This document shows positions 26,478 to 35,536 of a DNA stretch of 64,000 nt, piece by piece (the first letter of the stretch is position 1; each line of letters opens with the position of its first letter). A program made the position numbers and the translations under genes. The DNA comes from CAYQVO01 sp964421085 (GTDB taxonomy: Bacteria; Bdellovibrionota_C; UBA2361; CAYQVO01), in NCBI GenBank assembly GCA_964421085.1, contig CAYQVO010000002.1:1-64000 (forward strand), given 5' to 3'. Below the pieces are notes generated by a model. That model did not search any database, had not been told where the DNA came from, and saw only the letters and a program-made list of their open reading frames with translations.

Positions 26478-28013
26478 ATGCGAACTGACAACGAAGTAAT
26501 TATTTTCCAGAAGAAAAGAACCCTGCCTAATACTCTGCCGGAACTCCTGCATTCAAAGGGGTTCAGGAACAGAAGTATCAGCGATCTTAAAGAGCTGAAA
26601 CAGTCCTACGATGATGCGGCCAACCCCATTCTTCTTGTCGATGGGGGGCCTGATATCAACGACACCAGCGCAATCGTGGAGCTTCTTTTGAAACAGGAAG
26701 ATCTTCAGCACCTTCCGATAGTCATCGCTGCGCGATCGGCTGAAACATTCGAAAGGACACTGGGCCGCCATTTCTGCATAGCAATAGGAGTGCGCGTTCC
26801 GTGCACTACTACGGACATTATTGCGGCAATTTCGTATATCGACGAACACTACCGGGAGGTGACATGCACGCTCCCGGAAGCCCCTCCGCAGCCCGTTGAA
26901 CTTGAAGGTTGGCGCGGCGGTGAAACATTCGCGCCGAGCGGCGGCATTGGTCCGGTTGAAACGGAAAGGCCGTCACCGGAGGAGCCCGCTGGTGAAACGC
27001 CTTCAGTTGAACAAGCTGACAGGCATTTTGTTGAAGTCTTCACGCACCTGGAAGATCTCGGGCTGATGAAGAGGCCTCTTGGAGGCCAGATCTTTGCCAC
27101 CGCCATGGATGAGAGCGCTTTCGAAGATAAATCCTGCTTCACAATCGTCCACGAAAAGGCAAGGGCCATCACCGATCAGATCGCGGAGTGCACGAGCCAG
27201 TGGGATCGCGGGCACATTCACAGGAGCACTTTTCTCGCCTTTGAAATAGCCCGATCTCTCGATCGCCCTGAGAGTTTCGTCGAAACGACGAAGGAATCGT
27301 GCCTTCTTTTCTTCGGAGCTCTTCTCGATCTGCCCCAGGAATATTTCCGGAAGGATTATTTTCATCCCCGGCATCAGGACTTCAGACAGAACCTGGAGGG
27401 AAAGGTAAAAGAGATCGCATTCAGAGTCGGAGTGGAACTCGAGCTTCCAGTCCCCGGTAAGATCATCGGAAAACTCGCCGCGTTCATGGGGGGAGCTCCC
27501 GCCCAGGGTGACGACGAAGTGTCGCTTGCCGCCGCGATAATTCAGGGAACGGATCTGGTCGGCCGGGCCTGTGCAAAGCGCGGGTATTTCGAACCTGAGC
27601 TCGCATATGATTTTCTGCGAAGGATCCGGCGGGGTGTTTACTCGAGACTTCACCCCCTTGTTCTGAGCTGCCTTGTGAAGGTTCTTGCGGAAGCTGTTGT
27701 GGCTACAGCTCTTGGCCTTGCGATGCCGAAGAAGCGCCGGAACGATCCGAAGCTGAAGCAGGCAGCTCAGGATTATGCCGATCAGAAAGTCGGACCGGAC
27801 GAGATCAAAGTGGCTATTCAGGCCCTCTCGCCGGGGATGCGTCTTTCGCGGCCGATTCAGGCTTATGACGGGAAAGAGATTCTGTCAAAAGGACTCGTCC
27901 TCGATCAGGATCTCATCTGGCGCATCTGGCAGCTCTCTGCAATCAGACCTCTGAACGCGCCTCTGGTTGTTTCTCCGAATACGGAGGAAGAAGAGCCGGA
28001 GCAGGAGCGGTAA
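26478..28013 (+). CDS. Signalling protein with receiver-like N-terminus and degenerate HD-type domain
   Basis: 511 residues, no membrane segment. Residues 1-130 resemble a response-regulator receiver fold (ILLVDGG, then HLPIVIAA), but I see no acidic pocket typical of phosphorylation. A Pro/Glu-rich linker (about 135-175) follows. The middle (about 180-420) is helical and may be a degenerate HD-GYP/HDOD domain lacking the HD pair. The last 60 residues (LSPGMRLSRPIQAYDGKEIL...LVLDQDLI) match the segment usually found at the end of HD-GYP phosphodiesterases. A c-di-GMP-linked or scaffold role is an inference. It is monocistronic, divergent from pepA. Confidence 0.6.
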   Translation: MRTDNEVIIFQKKRTLPNTLPELLHSKGFRNRSISDLKELKQSYDDAANPILLVDGGPDINDTSAIVELLLKQEDLQHLPIVIAARSAETFERTLGRHFCIAIGVRVPCTTTDIIAAISYIDEHYREVTCTLPEAPPQPVELEGWRGGETFAPSGGIGPVETERPSPEEPAGETPSVEQADRHFVEVFTHLEDLGLMKRPLGGQIFATAMDESAFEDKSCFTIVHEKARAITDQIAECTSQWDRGHIHRSTFLAFEIARSLDRPESFVETTKESCLLFFGALLDLPQEYFRKDYFHPRHQDFRQNLEGKVKEIAFRVGVELELPVPGKIIGKLAAFMGGAPAQGDDEVSLAAAIIQGTDLVGRACAKRGYFEPELAYDFLRRIRRGVYSRLHPLVLSCLVKVLAEAVVATALGLAMPKKRRNDPKLKQAAQDYADQKVGPDEIKVAIQALSPGMRLSRPIQAYDGKEILSKGLVLDQDLIWRIWQLSAIRPLNAPLVVSPNTEEEEPEQER

Positions 28014-28238
28014 GCCCCGCAATCGGCGGACTATTGCAGCATTGGCGACTTTACCCTGAATGCGAATGGATACTGCACGCCTGGATTAAGTTTCTCAAGC
28101 GGTGCATTCCCCCCGGGGGAAGAGAAGGACTGACGGTCGCAGTATAAGGAGCCTCGCGTTTGTCTATGTCCGGTGTTCTGTGGTATCAGTACACGAAGAG
28201 AAGCAGACGAATGTAATCTCAAAGGCAGGTTGAAATTC

Positions 28239-29600
28239 ATGCGGCGTTTTTCGGGCATAAGAAGGGTTGCTTTTTCGGTTATCATCGCTGCAGCGCTGAT
28301 TGCCGGCGGGTTTTACTTTTTTCCCCAAAAACGCCCTCACAATCTCATTGTTATATCGATTGACACCCTTCGTGCCGACAGGCTTGGAACATACGGTTAC
28401 AAACGAAATACATCTCCAGTGCTCGACGCCTTTGCGGACGATTCTGTGATTTTCGAAAATACCGTAGGCACTACCTCCTGGACTCTTCCGTCTCACATGA
28501 GTCTTTTCACGGGGCTCTATCCAACTTCGCATGGAGTAATAGATGCGAAAAAGAAGCTTCCCCGCAAGGTTCCTCTGCTCGCTGAAATTCTCAAACGAAG
28601 AGGATATCGCACGTTTGCTTTTACGGGCGGGGTGTATGTAGGCCGGCCCTTCGGTTTCGGCAGAGGCTTCGAAATGTACACGGTGAAGGAGAAACGAAAA
28701 GGACTTGACGCCGATGGAAAGAAGAAGCTGCGCGGCTTTGAATCGTCGATTGCCAGGGCTGAGAAGGTGCTCTCCAGCCTCTCCCCGGACGAGCCTTATT
28801 TTCTTTTTCTTCACACATATGATGTGCACTGCCCGAACCGGCCGCCCGGCGAGTATGTCTCCATGTTCAAGTCGGAAGAGGCGAAGGCTGTCAGAGGTAC
28901 AAACTGCGGGGACGCGATCTTCCGGGCGAACCCCGGTTTCGATGCGGGCCATGCTCTCACCATCTCGGATCGCTATGACGGCACCATTAGCTGGGTCGAT
29001 TCGAAATTCCAGAGGCTCATCGATTTTCTGAAAGCTCGAGGCGACCTTGACCGCACGGTGATTGTGTTCACATCGGATCATGGTGAAGAATTCTATGAAA
29101 GGCAGAGAATCGGTCACAAAGCGACTCTTAACAAACAGGTGATAATGATTCCCCTGGTCATTCGCGCTCCCGGGTTCTCCCCTTCGCGCGTCAACGTCCC
29201 CGTGAGCCAGATCGACATTTTTTCGACAGTACTTGATCTTCTTGACGTGCCGGTACCGTCGCACGCTCAGGGGACATCGCTTCTTCCGCTTATGAAAGGC
29301 GACAGCACTCAGTCTTCGAGGCAGTATCAGTTCTCGGAGCTTCAGCGGGAAGCGTCTCTTCGGTCGCTGACAGATGGAAGGTTCCATTTGATACACGACC
29401 TCGAAACATCCAGGAATACTCTTTACGATATGAACAACGATCCCGACGAAAAGAATCCGATTACCGATGAAGACAAAGCCGGCGCGCTGAAAAAGGATCT
29501 TTTTGATTTCATCTCCGGCATCCCCAAGGGGGAGGCCGGGACAAGGGCAAGCCCTGACAAATCAGAAGTGGAAAGACTCAAGACGCTTGGATATCTTTGA
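28239..29600 (+). CDS. Membrane-anchored sulfatase/phosphatase-superfamily enzyme
   Basis: 453 residues from the ATG at 28239 (AAAGGCAGG upstream; the frame extends back to 28173 without a better start). One N-terminal membrane anchor (about 8-26) is followed by an alkaline-phosphatase-fold domain: SIDTLRADRLGTYGY, NTSPVLDAFA, the nucleophile region WTLPSHMSLFTGLYP, SDHGEEF near 285 and GHKATL. The site where sulfatases have the Cys or Ser that becomes formylglycine is Thr here, so the enzyme may be a phospho- or phosphoglycerol transferase-type hydrolase instead. It would act in the periplasm. It lies upstream of a VanX-like gene on the same strand. Confidence 0.82.
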   Translation: MRRFSGIRRVAFSVIIAAALIAGGFYFFPQKRPHNLIVISIDTLRADRLGTYGYKRNTSPVLDAFADDSVIFENTVGTTSWTLPSHMSLFTGLYPTSHGVIDAKKKLPRKVPLLAEILKRRGYRTFAFTGGVYVGRPFGFGRGFEMYTVKEKRKGLDADGKKKLRGFESSIARAEKVLSSLSPDEPYFLFLHTYDVHCPNRPPGEYVSMFKSEEAKAVRGTNCGDAIFRANPGFDAGHALTISDRYDGTISWVDSKFQRLIDFLKARGDLDRTVIVFTSDHGEEFYERQRIGHKATLNKQVIMIPLVIRAPGFSPSRVNVPVSQIDIFSTVLDLLDVPVPSHAQGTSLLPLMKGDSTQSSRQYQFSELQREASLRSLTDGRFHLIHDLETSRNTLYDMNNDPDEKNPITDEDKAGALKKDLFDFISGIPKGEAGTRASPDKSEVERLKTLGYL

Positions 29601-29738
29601 GGGATGTGATCTTGAGAAAGCTTTTGAAAAAATGTGCTAACATCTTGATTTAATTCAACTTGGGACTCTGCATCCTTGTCTGAATTCATTACCGGAACTT
29701 GATTTAACATTTTTGTAACAAACTGCTCCTTGTTTGGG

Positions 29739-29790
29739 ACGTGCGCCGGCGGCGAATAATAACCCCCCAGAAAAAGCCGTCGGCGTACTC
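29739..29790 (+). promoter_or_regulatory. Stable GC-rich hairpin in the leader of the VanX-like gene
   Basis: CGCCGGCGGC (29744-29753) pairs with GCCGTCGGCG (29776-29785) over ten base pairs with one G-U, and flanking ACG/CGT bases extend it. The 22-base loop holds a run of six C. No T-run follows, so it is not a terminator. It could be a translational control element or simply a structured leader; no known riboswitch class fits. Confidence 0.35.
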
Positions 29791-29814
29791 GTCTTGGAGT
29801 TGGAGTTTGAGTTA

Positions 29815-30645
29815 ATGGAATCAGGATCCCGCGACACCCCCGCTGCTGCACAGTCTGCCTGTTTAAATTTGAGACTCGTTAAACAGGAAGAAAGCAAGCC
29901 GGCGAAATCAGCCGGAGATGGTGTTATCGCGGTCGACGACCTCAGAAGTTTCGTTTCGATTCCCTCATCGCATCGTCATCTGTGTTATATCCACAGCGAA
30001 ATCGTTGAACGATATCCTGTCGAGGAGAATTTCGAGAAGCTTATCGATGTGCAGAAGTATTTCGCGGACAGGGAGCTGGAAATCGATCTGAATGTTCCCG
30101 ACCTGGAGCATAAGAGGATTTTTCTCCTTCGTGAAGATGCAGCGGTGCGCCTGGGCAAAGCGGCTGAAATGATAAGGAAGATGAGTGATGGGGAGGTCGT
30201 TCTCCGTCTTCTCGAGGCCCACCGGCCGTCTGGAGTCATGGAGATCCATTTCGAGCACGTAAAGCGATGGCTTGGTGTCGCTTCATGCAGGGATATGACG
30301 AAGCGCGAGATTTTCGACCGGATGGAAAAGTGGCTTGTTCACGAAGGCAATCCTGAAGCCCACGGCTCAGGCGGCGCTGTTGATGTCACACTGGTTGTGT
30401 CTGAAAGCCGGCGGGAACTGCCAATGGGAAGCGCATGGCTTTCCAATGTTCCTGCTTCTCATACATGGAGCCAGAAGGTCACCGAACAGGAAAGATTCAA
30501 CAGAAGCCTGCTTTTCGCCGCGATGACCATGGCTGGTTTTGTGAATATGGCGAATGAGTGGTGGCATTATTCCTTCGGCGATCGGTACTGGGCAGCTTTT
30601 CTTGACAAGCCTTATGCTCATTACGGCCCGGCTAAGGCGCGGTGA
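29815..30645 (+). CDS. D-alanyl-D-alanine dipeptidase, VanX/DdpX type (M15D)
   Basis: 276 residues from ATG 29815; the frame is open back to 29734 but that part overlaps the leader hairpin. The C-terminal catalytic domain has HGSGGAVDVTL (zinc His and Asp), the EAHRPS arginine region, and EWWHYSFGDRYW with the catalytic Glu and third zinc His. These match VanX-type enzymes that hydrolyse D-Ala-D-Ala. No signal peptide is evident, so it may act in the cytosol on peptidoglycan precursor or recycling products. No VanH/VanA partners are near, arguing against a glycopeptide-resistance cassette. It overlaps the stop of the convergent histidine kinase gene by 14 bases. Confidence 0.85.
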   Translation: MESGSRDTPAAAQSACLNLRLVKQEESKPAKSAGDGVIAVDDLRSFVSIPSSHRHLCYIHSEIVERYPVEENFEKLIDVQKYFADRELEIDLNVPDLEHKRIFLLREDAAVRLGKAAEMIRKMSDGEVVLRLLEAHRPSGVMEIHFEHVKRWLGVASCRDMTKREIFDRMEKWLVHEGNPEAHGSGGAVDVTLVVSESRRELPMGSAWLSNVPASHTWSQKVTEQERFNRSLLFAAMTMAGFVNMANEWWHYSFGDRYWAAFLDKPYAHYGPAKAR

Positions 30646-32494
30646 TCTTTGCCGGTGAGGCCGGAATGTCTCCTGAAAGGATCCAATCCCTCAACTCATC
30701 AATGTCGACTGGTTTTTCGAGGATGTTTTCCACATCAATGCCGGCTTTTTCATATCGTCCTCTGACTTCGCTTCCATTGCCTGAGATGATCGCAAAAGGA
30801 GATTGAATTCCCTTGCCACGAAGCGCTTTACAGAGAGCAACTCCGCCTCCTCCCGGCATCGCATCGTCGGAAATAACGAAACCGGGCTTCTCGAAGTTCA
30901 CGAGCTCGAGGGCCTCATTTATAGAAGAGGCTTTGATGATGATTACGGGGTCATGACTGAAGTTCCGGGCAGTCGACTCCAGGAAGTCGACATCATCATC
31001 CACGAGCAGGACTTTTTTGACCTCGGTTGCCGCATTTCTGCTTCTCAGCAGAACGGGGCCGGCGCCCCCGGGGGGTAAACACTCGGCTGCCGGAAAAAAA
31101 ACCTTGAAGCAGCTGCCTTCTCCCCGTCTGGACTGTACCGTTATACCTCCTCCGTTCAGCTCGGCCAGTATCCTGCTGACAGCAAGTCCGAGCCCCGCTC
31201 CTTCGTTCATCTCAGGATGGAGTCTTGTAAACGGCTGAAAGAGATCTTTCATCCGGTTTTCGTCGATTCCCATGCCCGTATCCCCCACCGATACACAGAC
31301 TGCATCCCCTTGCGAACTGCCGGCGCGGATAGTCACCGATCCGTGTCGTGTATACTTCACAGCGTTGCCTGCAAGGTTGGCGAGGATTCTCCGCACGTGC
31401 TTTTTGTCCGCATATATATGACCAGGCGCTTCTGTTTCAACGGTTATGGAAAGACCTTTGAGACGGGCGGATACGCTGTACGCCCGGGCAATTTCTTCCA
31501 GGAGGGGAGCAGGATCGAAAACTTCCGGGTGTGCCCGCAATTTTCCCGATTCACAGGCTGAAAGATCGAGAACGCTATCTACGAGTTCACCCACTGCTTC
31601 ACAGTTATTCAGGGCAACTTCGAACAGTTCAGAATTTTCCGCAGAGTGAGCCTCGACATTGAGAAGGTTGAGAATCGAGCGGATGTTGTTCAGTGGTGAT
31701 TTTATATCGTGCGAAACATGTGCCAGCAGCTCGTGTTTCGACACACGACCAGGCCCCTGTTCGAGAAATGCAAAAGCGCCTTCATACAGTCTTCTCACCT
31801 GTCTCAACTCTGCAGACAGCCCGGTGGCCAGGTTCCTCAGTATTTCACTTCCCTTTAATCCCGTCTCATACTCTTTGAAACCGGCCCACACAAAAGATTT
31901 TTCGAACGGAGGATCTTCGAAAGGAACGACTACATGGTAAAACACTCTCTCATCCGGGACCTCACAACAGGAACGCAGCTCGCCCGACTGTGGTGCCGCG
32001 GTCAGCATCACCTGTTCGAAGTATCCCCTGAGATGACACTCAAGATTTCTTGAAAGGAAGCGCGAGCCTCCTGCTATACTGAGTGTGTTGCCCGACACAG
32101 ACACGGGTTTGAAGAAAACGGCAGCAGCTTCCGCGATTATTTCCCGTTCCAGAAAGGCGGCAACTCTTCGGTGTATCACCAGAGCATCGTCTATGTCTTT
32201 TGACGCGGACTGGGTCAGTTCCGGGAATAAATATCCGGGATCAATGCGCGATCTCCGGAGCTTTTCGTCTTCTTTACCGTCGAGCAGCCGGTTTATCAGG
32301 ACTTCAATATGCTCTGATATTATTTTCGCAGTTGAAGTGAACACCGCGGGATCAGGCGCAATACTCCTGTGGGATATTTTCTTTTCTGAAAGAGCCTCGA
32401 CCTTTTTCCGGAGAAGCCGCAGATCGCGGAAGAGAATCACTGCAGGCAGGCTGGCGGCGGCCATCGCAATTGCCGGCAGGAGCGGGGTACTCAT
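30632..32494 (-). CDS. Hybrid histidine kinase with C-terminal receiver
   Basis: 620 residues. An N-terminal hydrophobic anchor (about 5-22) leads to a region without a recognisable PAS or GAF (about 50-240). The HisKA box HVSHDIKSPLNN carries the phosphorylated His near residue 260. HATPase motifs follow: NLAGNAVKYT (N box), DTGMGI (G1), GAGLGLA (G2). The C-terminal receiver (about 490-610) has VDDD, the phospho-acceptor in VISDDAMPG, and a late EKPVD Lys. It overlaps the response regulator upstream by 4 bases and is the last gene of the Tad operon, suggesting that it controls or senses pilus state. Confidence 0.93.
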   Translation of the reverse strand: MSTPLLPAIAMAAASLPAVILFRDLRLLRKKVEALSEKKISHRSIAPDPAVFTSTAKIISEHIEVLINRLLDGKEDEKLRRSRIDPGYLFPELTQSASKDIDDALVIHRRVAAFLEREIIAEAAAVFFKPVSVSGNTLSIAGGSRFLSRNLECHLRGYFEQVMLTAAPQSGELRSCCEVPDERVFYHVVVPFEDPPFEKSFVWAGFKEYETGLKGSEILRNLATGLSAELRQVRRLYEGAFAFLEQGPGRVSKHELLAHVSHDIKSPLNNIRSILNLLNVEAHSAENSELFEVALNNCEAVGELVDSVLDLSACESGKLRAHPEVFDPAPLLEEIARAYSVSARLKGLSITVETEAPGHIYADKKHVRRILANLAGNAVKYTRHGSVTIRAGSSQGDAVCVSVGDTGMGIDENRMKDLFQPFTRLHPEMNEGAGLGLAVSRILAELNGGGITVQSRRGEGSCFKVFFPAAECLPPGGAGPVLLRSRNAATEVKKVLLVDDDVDFLESTARNFSHDPVIIIKASSINEALELVNFEKPGFVISDDAMPGGGGVALCKALRGKGIQSPFAIISGNGSEVRGRYEKAGIDVENILEKPVDIDELRDWILSGDIPASPAKITAP

Positions 32495-33372
32495 GCTGCT
32501 TCCCTTTTTCTACCCCGTGTGAGAATCCGCGTCACATGAGCGTAGAGCAGTCGCGGATCCTCGCTCTTTGTCAGTGAAGCTTCGGCGCCCGCCGCTATTG
32601 CCCGAATCTTTGTCTCGACTGAATCATCCGCTGTCAGCATTATGAGCGGGATATCGAGCAGCTGTGAGTCGGCACGGAGCTGTTCCAGGAATTCCAGACC
32701 GTTCATCCCGGGCATGTGGATATCGCATACGATTAAAGCGGGCTTGATATGCTCTCTGGAGAGAATTTCGATCGCCTCCAGCGCATTTCCCGCAAATGTC
32801 GCCGGTATTTCATGCCGATCGAGAAACCGGGAGAGGACCTGGGCAAAAGCTGAATTGTCTTCGACTACAAGGACCGACCGGCCCCGGGAACTTTTCCGGC
32901 CTTTCTTCGAGTTTCTGCGGGGTTCCTGCACTGGCGCGGCGTCCGGCAGTTCCGGAACGACGCTGAGCCGCCGGGACTCTCGGGCTGCCGCCTCTTCCTG
33001 CCAGGACATGCGGAAGCTGAGCGGATCTCCCGGCTTTTCGATTCTGAGGATTCGGCTTTCTGTCCGGGATGGCAGCATGATTCTGAAACCGAGCGAGTGC
33101 AGCGCAAGCTGGAAAAATTCACGCAGTGGTTTTTCGAGAGAGTAGTGAATGCTTCCTTCCGCCCGGCTTCCTTCGGTATTTTCGAATGTGTAGATGATCT
33201 TTTGCTCACGGAATGAAACAACAGCTTCCGACTGATAGAAAGACTCGGCATCTTCGATGAGAAACGCGAGGAGCTCGAGGAGTTGCCCTGTCTTCAGCGC
33301 CGGGGATTCCGGAATGGAGGGTGGGACCGGGGCAAAGTCAAACGTGTCTTGTCTGCGTTTGAAGAAGTTCAT
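32491..33372 (-). CDS. Response regulator with N-terminal domain of unknown function
   Basis: 293 residues. The last 125 form a standard receiver (VLVVEDN acidic pair, VCDIHMPGMNG phospho-Asp, LTADD, and TKSED near the usual Lys). The first 130 residues have a mixed alpha/beta character and a strand-rich run (AVVSFREQKIIYTFENTEG) without a match I can name; a short charged linker joins the two. No DNA-binding or enzymatic output domain is present, so the N-terminal part is probably the output or a localisation module. It overlaps both the TadE-like gene and the hybrid kinase gene by 4 bases. Confidence 0.85.
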   Translation of the reverse strand: MNFFKRRQDTFDFAPVPPSIPESPALKTGQLLELLAFLIEDAESFYQSEAVVSFREQKIIYTFENTEGSRAEGSIHYSLEKPLREFFQLALHSLGFRIMLPSRTESRILRIEKPGDPLSFRMSWQEEAAARESRRLSVVPELPDAAPVQEPRRNSKKGRKSSRGRSVLVVEDNSAFAQVLSRFLDRHEIPATFAGNALEAIEILSREHIKPALIVCDIHMPGMNGLEFLEQLRADSQLLDIPLIMLTADDSVETKIRAIAAGAEASLTKSEDPRLLYAHVTRILTRGRKREAA

Positions 33373-34061
33373 GACATGTCTCCTCGTAATGTGACGATGC
33401 GATCATGAAAAAGATAAGGGGGATGGCCGAAAACAGAGGCGCCAAGAGATGCGGCAGTCCCATCAAGAGAGGTATAAATACGGAGACCGACCATGACGCT
33501 TCCTGGAAGATAATTTCCGCGTCTTGTGCCGTCCGGTAGTGCGCCGATACTCGCGGGGTCCTCCTCTGAAACAGATTCCGCCGCCTTCTCAGCCAGAAGT
33601 GAACGCAAATCTTTTCCACGGACTTCCGCATGGACTGCCTCCAAATCACCTGATGCTGAAGGGCATCCGGATGTCACAGTGCCCGTATCACGGCCTGATT
33701 CCGGGTCGATCCCTGAAATGCTGTAACATGCGATGATGTAATGCCGCCGTGTCCCGGTCCGGAAGCTGGGGGATTTGCGGGCCAGGTCGGAATCTACCTC
33801 TGAAACCAGCTGTGAAAGGGCTTTGCGGACTGCGTCCTCATTGACTTCTGATACGGGAAAGAATCCATCTCCCGGCGTCAGCCGGAATGATTTGACGAGG
33901 TTCTCCTGCAGATGGGACTCGGCTGTGTCCTCGAGCAGAAGGGAGAGACGAACATAGTCCCACAGGGAGAGTCCGCCGCTGAGAAAAGCCAGGAGGAGCG
34001 AGAGAAATACAGCTGTTTCAAGAACCGCAATCCCTCTGGAGGTGCCGGAATTTTTCACCAT
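33369..34061 (-). CDS. TadE-like minor pseudopilin
   Basis: 230 residues. The N-terminus reads GIAVLETAVFLSLLLAFLSGG: a prepilin-type Gly cleavage site, Glu at position +5 and a hydrophobic helix, as in TadE. The remainder is periplasmic, soluble and Ser-rich with two Cys. In Tad systems TadE and TadF are minor pilins cleaved by the prepilin peptidase. It is 3' of the TadG-like gene (7-base overlap) and coupled to the response regulator gene. Assignment is by N-terminal motif and context. Confidence 0.75.
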   Translation of the reverse strand: MVKNSGTSRGIAVLETAVFLSLLLAFLSGGLSLWDYVRLSLLLEDTAESHLQENLVKSFRLTPGDGFFPVSEVNEDAVRKALSQLVSEVDSDLARKSPSFRTGTRRHYIIACYSISGIDPESGRDTGTVTSGCPSASGDLEAVHAEVRGKDLRSLLAEKAAESVSEEDPASIGALPDGTRRGNYLPGSVMVGLRIYTSLDGTAASLGASVFGHPPYLFHDRIVTLRGDMS

Positions 34062-35536
34062 GAGATCACTCCCGCTTTGTTCTCAAGAAGGAGCGCGCCC
34101 ATGATTTTCGCGCCCGCGCTGTCCCCGTCAGCGGCCACGGAAAACCGGATATTGAAGTATTCCTTCTTCGCACCGTCAATAAGCGACTCTTCTTCCAGAA
34201 AATCCCGCAATTCCGAAAGGCGTGTCGAATCACAGGAGAGATCGGAGTACCGAGGCTGAAGGAGGATATAGTAGAATCTGAGAATCGCGAGGTCTCCTCC
34301 GCCGGCAGCCGGACTGTTCCATGTTTTAAGCCATGTCCTGTATCGTTCGAAAGCATCGTGCAGTTTCTGACGGAGAGAATCGTCACCGGGATCTCCGAAC
34401 CGTACGCCCCGGGATCTTGGCACATCGCCCGCAAGGAGAAAAATTGAGCGTACTGCTCTGTTCCTGAGACCTCCCCGATCGTGACTGCTCCCGGAGGCGA
34501 ACATCACAGGCAGCAGATCTTCGATCACCAAATGAGTCTCCGGCTCTTTTCTGGTATCCATCGCACCCGAAAGAGCGGCACGTGTCCATATTACCTCCGA
34601 AGCGGTCAAGACTTCGTCGTAAGCAGGATCGTACTTCCAGTGTTCTTTAAACATGGAGGGCTTTCCGCCCAGGGCATCTGAGCCCTGGCTCTGACGATCT
34701 GGAAACCAGTAATGACGCGGACTTTCGTCATCTTCTGCGACGGCGGCGCATGCGACATTTCCACTGATGCTTTCGATGAAGTCAGCTTCGGGAGGGTCGC
34801 CGGTGCGTGAAAGAGGTCTTAAAACAGTGAACCATTCATGCGCTCCAGGAAAAAATCCGACAGCCGTACGGTTAAGCGAGAACGAGTGAAGAGCCGCATA
34901 GCTTTCCACAGCCGCAGTTTTGAGCGCAGAAAATGACGGGTTGAAGCACTGTTGCGTGGCGATTCGGGCAGGAAGACCAGTGCGGAATTCCCGTTCGAAA
35001 AGTCTCGATGAGGGCCATTCTTCCCTGTCTCCCCAGGCGGCATCTTCTGAAGATCCTGACGGGGAAAGATAACAGCTTCTATCCACCGCTATAACCGAGT
35101 CGAAAACTGTACCCCGGACTCTTGTGCGCGCCTGGACAGGAATCGAAAGTTCGTCCGGACTGCTGAAGAACCTTGAGAAAAAAGACGCGAAGTGCAGGGG
35201 GACGTGTCCTGCGTATTCGAGGTAAAGCATATCACCTTCCTGCGAAATCGACGTCTTCGGAGCGACATCGGGGAATCTTCTGATATAGGCTTCGGCGCGC
35301 GTCACCGCGAAACCGGACCCGGGGACGCCGGCCGACCCTGAATGGCCGGCGTTGATGAACCGGTAGGAGTACAGTCCCGTTTCGTCGAGTGCATGCTGGG
35401 CTCTTTCCCGGGCCAGAACATACGCTCTGATGTCTGCGCTGAGGCTCAACAGGAAAAGCATGAGTGGAAGAACGATTGCAGCGGCAAAAAGTGTGATGGA
35501 ACCCGATGTGTTCTGCGCGTTTTTACGGCCTGGCAT
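34055..35536 (-). CDS. TadG-like Tad pilus assembly protein
   Basis: 493 residues from the ATG at 35536, which follows a G-rich Shine-Dalgarno-like stretch. A TadE/TadG-type N-terminus (GSITLFAAAIVLPLMLFLLSL) with a membrane helix precedes a large exported region. A segment reading DSVIAVDRSCYLSPSG resembles the metal-site loop of a von Willebrand A domain (DxSxS) but is altered. Scattered Cys may form disulfides. TadG is thought to anchor or support Tad pili. It overlaps tadC by 14 bases. Sequence conservation in this family is low and context carries much of the call. Confidence 0.7.
   Translation of the reverse strand: MPGRKNAQNTSGSITLFAAAIVLPLMLFLLSLSADIRAYVLARERAQHALDETGLYSYRFINAGHSGSAGVPGSGFAVTRAEAYIRRFPDVAPKTSISQEGDMLYLEYAGHVPLHFASFFSRFFSSPDELSIPVQARTRVRGTVFDSVIAVDRSCYLSPSGSSEDAAWGDREEWPSSRLFEREFRTGLPARIATQQCFNPSFSALKTAAVESYAALHSFSLNRTAVGFFPGAHEWFTVLRPLSRTGDPPEADFIESISGNVACAAVAEDDESPRHYWFPDRQSQGSDALGGKPSMFKEHWKYDPAYDEVLTASEVIWTRAALSGAMDTRKEPETHLVIEDLLPVMFASGSSHDRGGLRNRAVRSIFLLAGDVPRSRGVRFGDPGDDSLRQKLHDAFERYRTWLKTWNSPAAGGGDLAILRFYYILLQPRYSDLSCDSTRLSELRDFLEEESLIDGAKKEYFNIRFSVAADGDSAGAKIMGALLLENKAGVISW

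Noticed and set aside
28031..28238. Protein-like minus frame at the end of the receiver/HD gene
   Set aside because: The short 3' part reads plausibly (PGVQYPFAF) but the frame runs into the start of the sulfatase-like gene and has no start signal of its own.
28164..29396. Long antisense frame (410 codons) opposite the sulfatase-like gene
   Set aside because: No family, signal or ribosome binding site; the plus strand encodes a recognisable enzyme with all motifs in order.
29815..30645. Vancomycin resistance cassette
   Set aside because: Only a VanX-type dipeptidase is present; no VanH, VanA, VanR or VanS genes adjoin, so a peptidoglycan recycling role is more likely.
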